Shown: positions 4,997-6,120 of the stretch, piece by piece
Layout of the letters: every line of letters begins with the position of its first letter
Numbering within the stretch: the first letter of the stretch is position 1
Source: an archaeon
Lineage (GTDB): Archaea; Nanobdellota; Nanobdellia; Pacearchaeales; GW2011-AR1
Assembly: GCA_030638105.1 (NCBI GenBank)
Contig: DAOWFF010000013.1
Location: 1-6,120, forward strand
DNA length: 6,120 nucleotides
Direction: 5' to 3'
Translations under genes and position numbers: made by a program
Notes under the pieces: generated by a model
Database searches by the model: none
What the model was told of the DNA's origin: nothing
The model's input: the letters and a program-made list of their open reading frames with translations, nothing else

Positions 4997-5863
4997 ATGG
5001 CAACAAAAAAACAGGCACGTTCAACTAAAAGATTAAAGAATATTAAGAAACAGCGAGGGAAATATCCTGCATTGTTAAATCAAGTAATTGAAATTTCAGA
5101 TATTGTTTTGGAAATTCTTGACGCGCGTTTTCCAATGGAAATGAAAAATAAAAAGATTGAGAAATTAGTCAGAGACAGAAATAAAAAAATAATTTATGTT
5201 TTGAATAAGTCAGACCTTACGCGAAAACGAAATCATAATTTGAGCCCGCGGGTTTTTGTTTCGTGTAAAAATCGGGAAGGGATTTCTGAATTAAGAACTA
5301 AAATTAAGATAGAAGCAAAAAAAATTAAAAAAGAAGGAAAATATAATCGTATTAACGTCGGTGTACCCACAGGGGGCACGAGAACCCCTAATAGATATGA
5401 GAGAATAAATGTGGGGGTTATCGGATATCCGAACACAGGAAAAAGTTCTTTGATTAATCTTTTAGTCGGGAAAGCATCTGCAAAGACAGGTTCAGAAGCG
5501 GGTTTTACAAAAGGAATCCAAAAACTAAAGTTGAGCCAGGACATACATTTGCTGGATTCTCCGGGAGTTATTCCTTCAGATGAATATTCTATGACCAGCA
5601 AAGAGAAAATCGCACAGCAGGTAAAAGTCGGCGGGCGGTCGCACAATCAGGTTAAAGAACCAGAACTTGCACTAAATGAAATAATGAAGAGCAACAAAAA
5701 GGACTTTGAAAAATTTTACAAGATTGAATTCAATGACGCAGAGGACTTAATTGAAAAAATCGGAAAGAAAAAAGGATTTTTGAAAAAGCACGGAGTTGTT
5801 AATTCTGACCAGACAGCGAGGGCAATTTTAAAGGACTGGCAGTTGGGGGAGATTGAGACGTAA
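4997..5863 (+). CDS. Circularly permuted GTPase, YlqF/YawG (HSR1/MMR1) family
   Basis: A 288-residue GTPase likely to act in ribosomal large-subunit assembly, as do its YlqF/RbgA and eukaryotic Nug/Nog relatives. The G motifs come in permuted order: G4 NKSD (70-73), G5 SCK (89-91), G1 P-loop GYPNTGKSS (143-151), G2 Thr in GFTKG (169-173) and G3 DSPG (187-190). The N-terminus is strongly basic (MATKKQARSTKRLKNIKKQRGKY, read in parts), fitting rRNA binding. ILDARFP (40-46) is the usual conserved block after the first strand, with DARFP where DARDP is common. Residues 220-288 form a helical C-terminal extension that ends with a TARAILKDWQLG block typical of archaeal members. Oddity: residues 118-123 (RINVGV) recur at 136-141, so 18 codons appear inserted just before the P-loop. 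The motifs remain intact and the frame is kept. No symbol is given because archaeal naming is not settled. Confidence 0.95.
   Translation: MATKKQARSTKRLKNIKKQRGKYPALLNQVIEISDIVLEILDARFPMEMKNKKIEKLVRDRNKKIIYVLNKSDLTRKRNHNLSPRVFVSCKNREGISELRTKIKIEAKKIKKEGKYNRINVGVPTGGTRTPNRYERINVGVIGYPNTGKSSLINLLVGKASAKTGSEAGFTKGIQKLKLSQDIHLLDSPGVIPSDEYSMTSKEKIAQQVKVGGRSHNQVKEPELALNEIMKSNKKDFEKFYKIEFNDAEDLIEKIGKKKGFLKKHGVVNSDQTARAILKDWQLGEIET
5348..5419 (+). repeat. In-frame 54-bp insertion or partial duplication in the GTPase gene
   Basis: RINVGV is encoded at 5348-5365 and again at 5402-5419, exactly 54 bp apart. Between them, PTGGTRTPNRYE is encoded by an unusually G/C-rich stretch containing GGGG...CCCC (5372-5375 region to 5384-5389 region), able to form a hairpin. 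It is flanked by CCCACA (5366-5371) and TGTGGG (5410-5415), an outer inverted pair. At DNA level the two RINVGV copies use different codons, so if this is a duplication it is not recent. Confidence 0.6.
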
Positions 5864-5864
5864 G

Positions 5865-5871
5865 TTTTAAG
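5865..5871 (+). promoter_or_regulatory. Possible TATA box of the 3'-most gene
   Basis: TTTTAAG lies about 27 bp upstream of the ATG at 5895 and directly after the GTPase stop codon. It is a weak match. With no ribosome binding site before the ATG, a leaderless start is again the most likely arrangement. Confidence 0.3.
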
Positions 5872-5894
5872 AAGTGTATTTTGTTAAAAGAAAT

Positions 5895-6120
5895 ATGGCA
5901 AAAACAAGAAAATATCTTTCAGAGAGAATAGAAAAAAAATTAGGTCTAGTAGATAAATTCCTAAAGGAGGATAAGCCATCAGATGAAACAGAAGCTTTAC
6001 AGATGGCTCTTGATGCAAAAGAAAATTTGCAGACGGCTCTTGATTATGCAAAATCTTATGAAGGACCAGACAGAAATAATTATTTAAGAAGAATTGAACA
6101 AAATGCTCTCACCCTTCAAC
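5895..6120 (+). CDS. Hypothetical protein, 3' end outside the window
   Basis: Seventy-five residues are visible (MAKTRKYLSERIEKKLG...), and the frame is still open at the window edge. The protein is soluble, charged and predicted to be largely helical. It contains two adjacent related decamers, LQMALDAKEN and LQTALDYAKS (residues 35-54), also similar at DNA level, which could be the first repeats of a helical or coiled-coil protein. It lies 31 bp after the GTPase stop, on the same strand. No family is recognised. The ATG at 5895 is the first in frame after a stop-containing gap and has a weak TATA-like sequence at the usual distance. Confidence 0.65.
   Translation, partial: MAKTRKYLSERIEKKLGLVDKFLKEDKPSDETEALQMALDAKENLQTALDYAKSYEGPDRNNYLRRIEQNALTLQ

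Noticed and set aside
5366..5390. tRNA T-arm-like remnant inside the GTPase gene
   Set aside because: The GGGG...CCCC stem has an 8- to 9-nt loop without TTC, so it does not match a T arm. It is treated as a hairpin in an insertion.
5233..5646. Minus-strand open frame of 137 codons
   Set aside because: It is fully antisense to the GTPase motifs G5 to G3, and has no domain of its own or recognisable promoter.

Overview
The window looks like chromosomal DNA from an AT-rich archaeon, most plausibly a small-genome DPANN lineage of the Woesearchaeota/Pacearchaeota kind. This is inference. It rests on several things: A/T-rich TATA-like boxes centred about 24-27 bp upstream of start codons that lack a Shine-Dalgarno site (leaderless archaeal genes), GGAGGT sites on other genes, a tRNA-Asp without encoded CCA, an archaeal-type winged-helix protein, a circularly permuted GTPase, and a small exported protein of a type I associate with DPANN and CPR genomes.

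Layout. Bases 1-1665 hold a plus-strand cluster: the 3' portion of serS (seryl-tRNA synthetase, N-terminus outside the window), a 67-aa orphan overlapping it by 4 bp, and a 77-aa two-helix membrane protein. A 23-bp repeat carrying the ribosome binding site flanks the orphan. Bases 1708-1779 are tRNA-Asp(GUC). Its last 11 nt plus 17 nt of trailer are copied 93 bp downstream. A small secreted protein follows (1991-2413) and ends at a T-tract.

Bases 2507-3491 are a minus-strand pair: a seven-helix membrane protein, then a winged-helix regulator 1 bp behind it. Divergent from this pair is a plus-strand pair (3583-4180): a membrane-anchored protein with a His/Asp/Glu-rich segment, overlapped by a two-helix DUF4405-like putative haem protein. 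Then come an unrecognised soluble 240-aa protein (4232-4954), a circularly permuted ribosome-assembly GTPase (4997-5863) with an unusual 18-codon insertion before its P-loop, and the start of an unrecognised protein that runs off the window (5895-6120).

How the parts may fit together. The promoters of the secreted protein (1991) and of the putative redox pair (3583) share a near-identical module: a GAGATRGAT-like stretch, TTAAGTCCA, and TTATAAA at identical spacing. The second copy lies in the divergent region beside the membrane-protein/winged-helix operon. The simplest model is that the winged-helix protein, perhaps under control of its membrane partner, regulates a small set of envelope genes through this module. 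The shared module is visible in the sequence; its link to the regulator is inference. serS, tRNA-Asp and the GTPase are ordinary translation genes.
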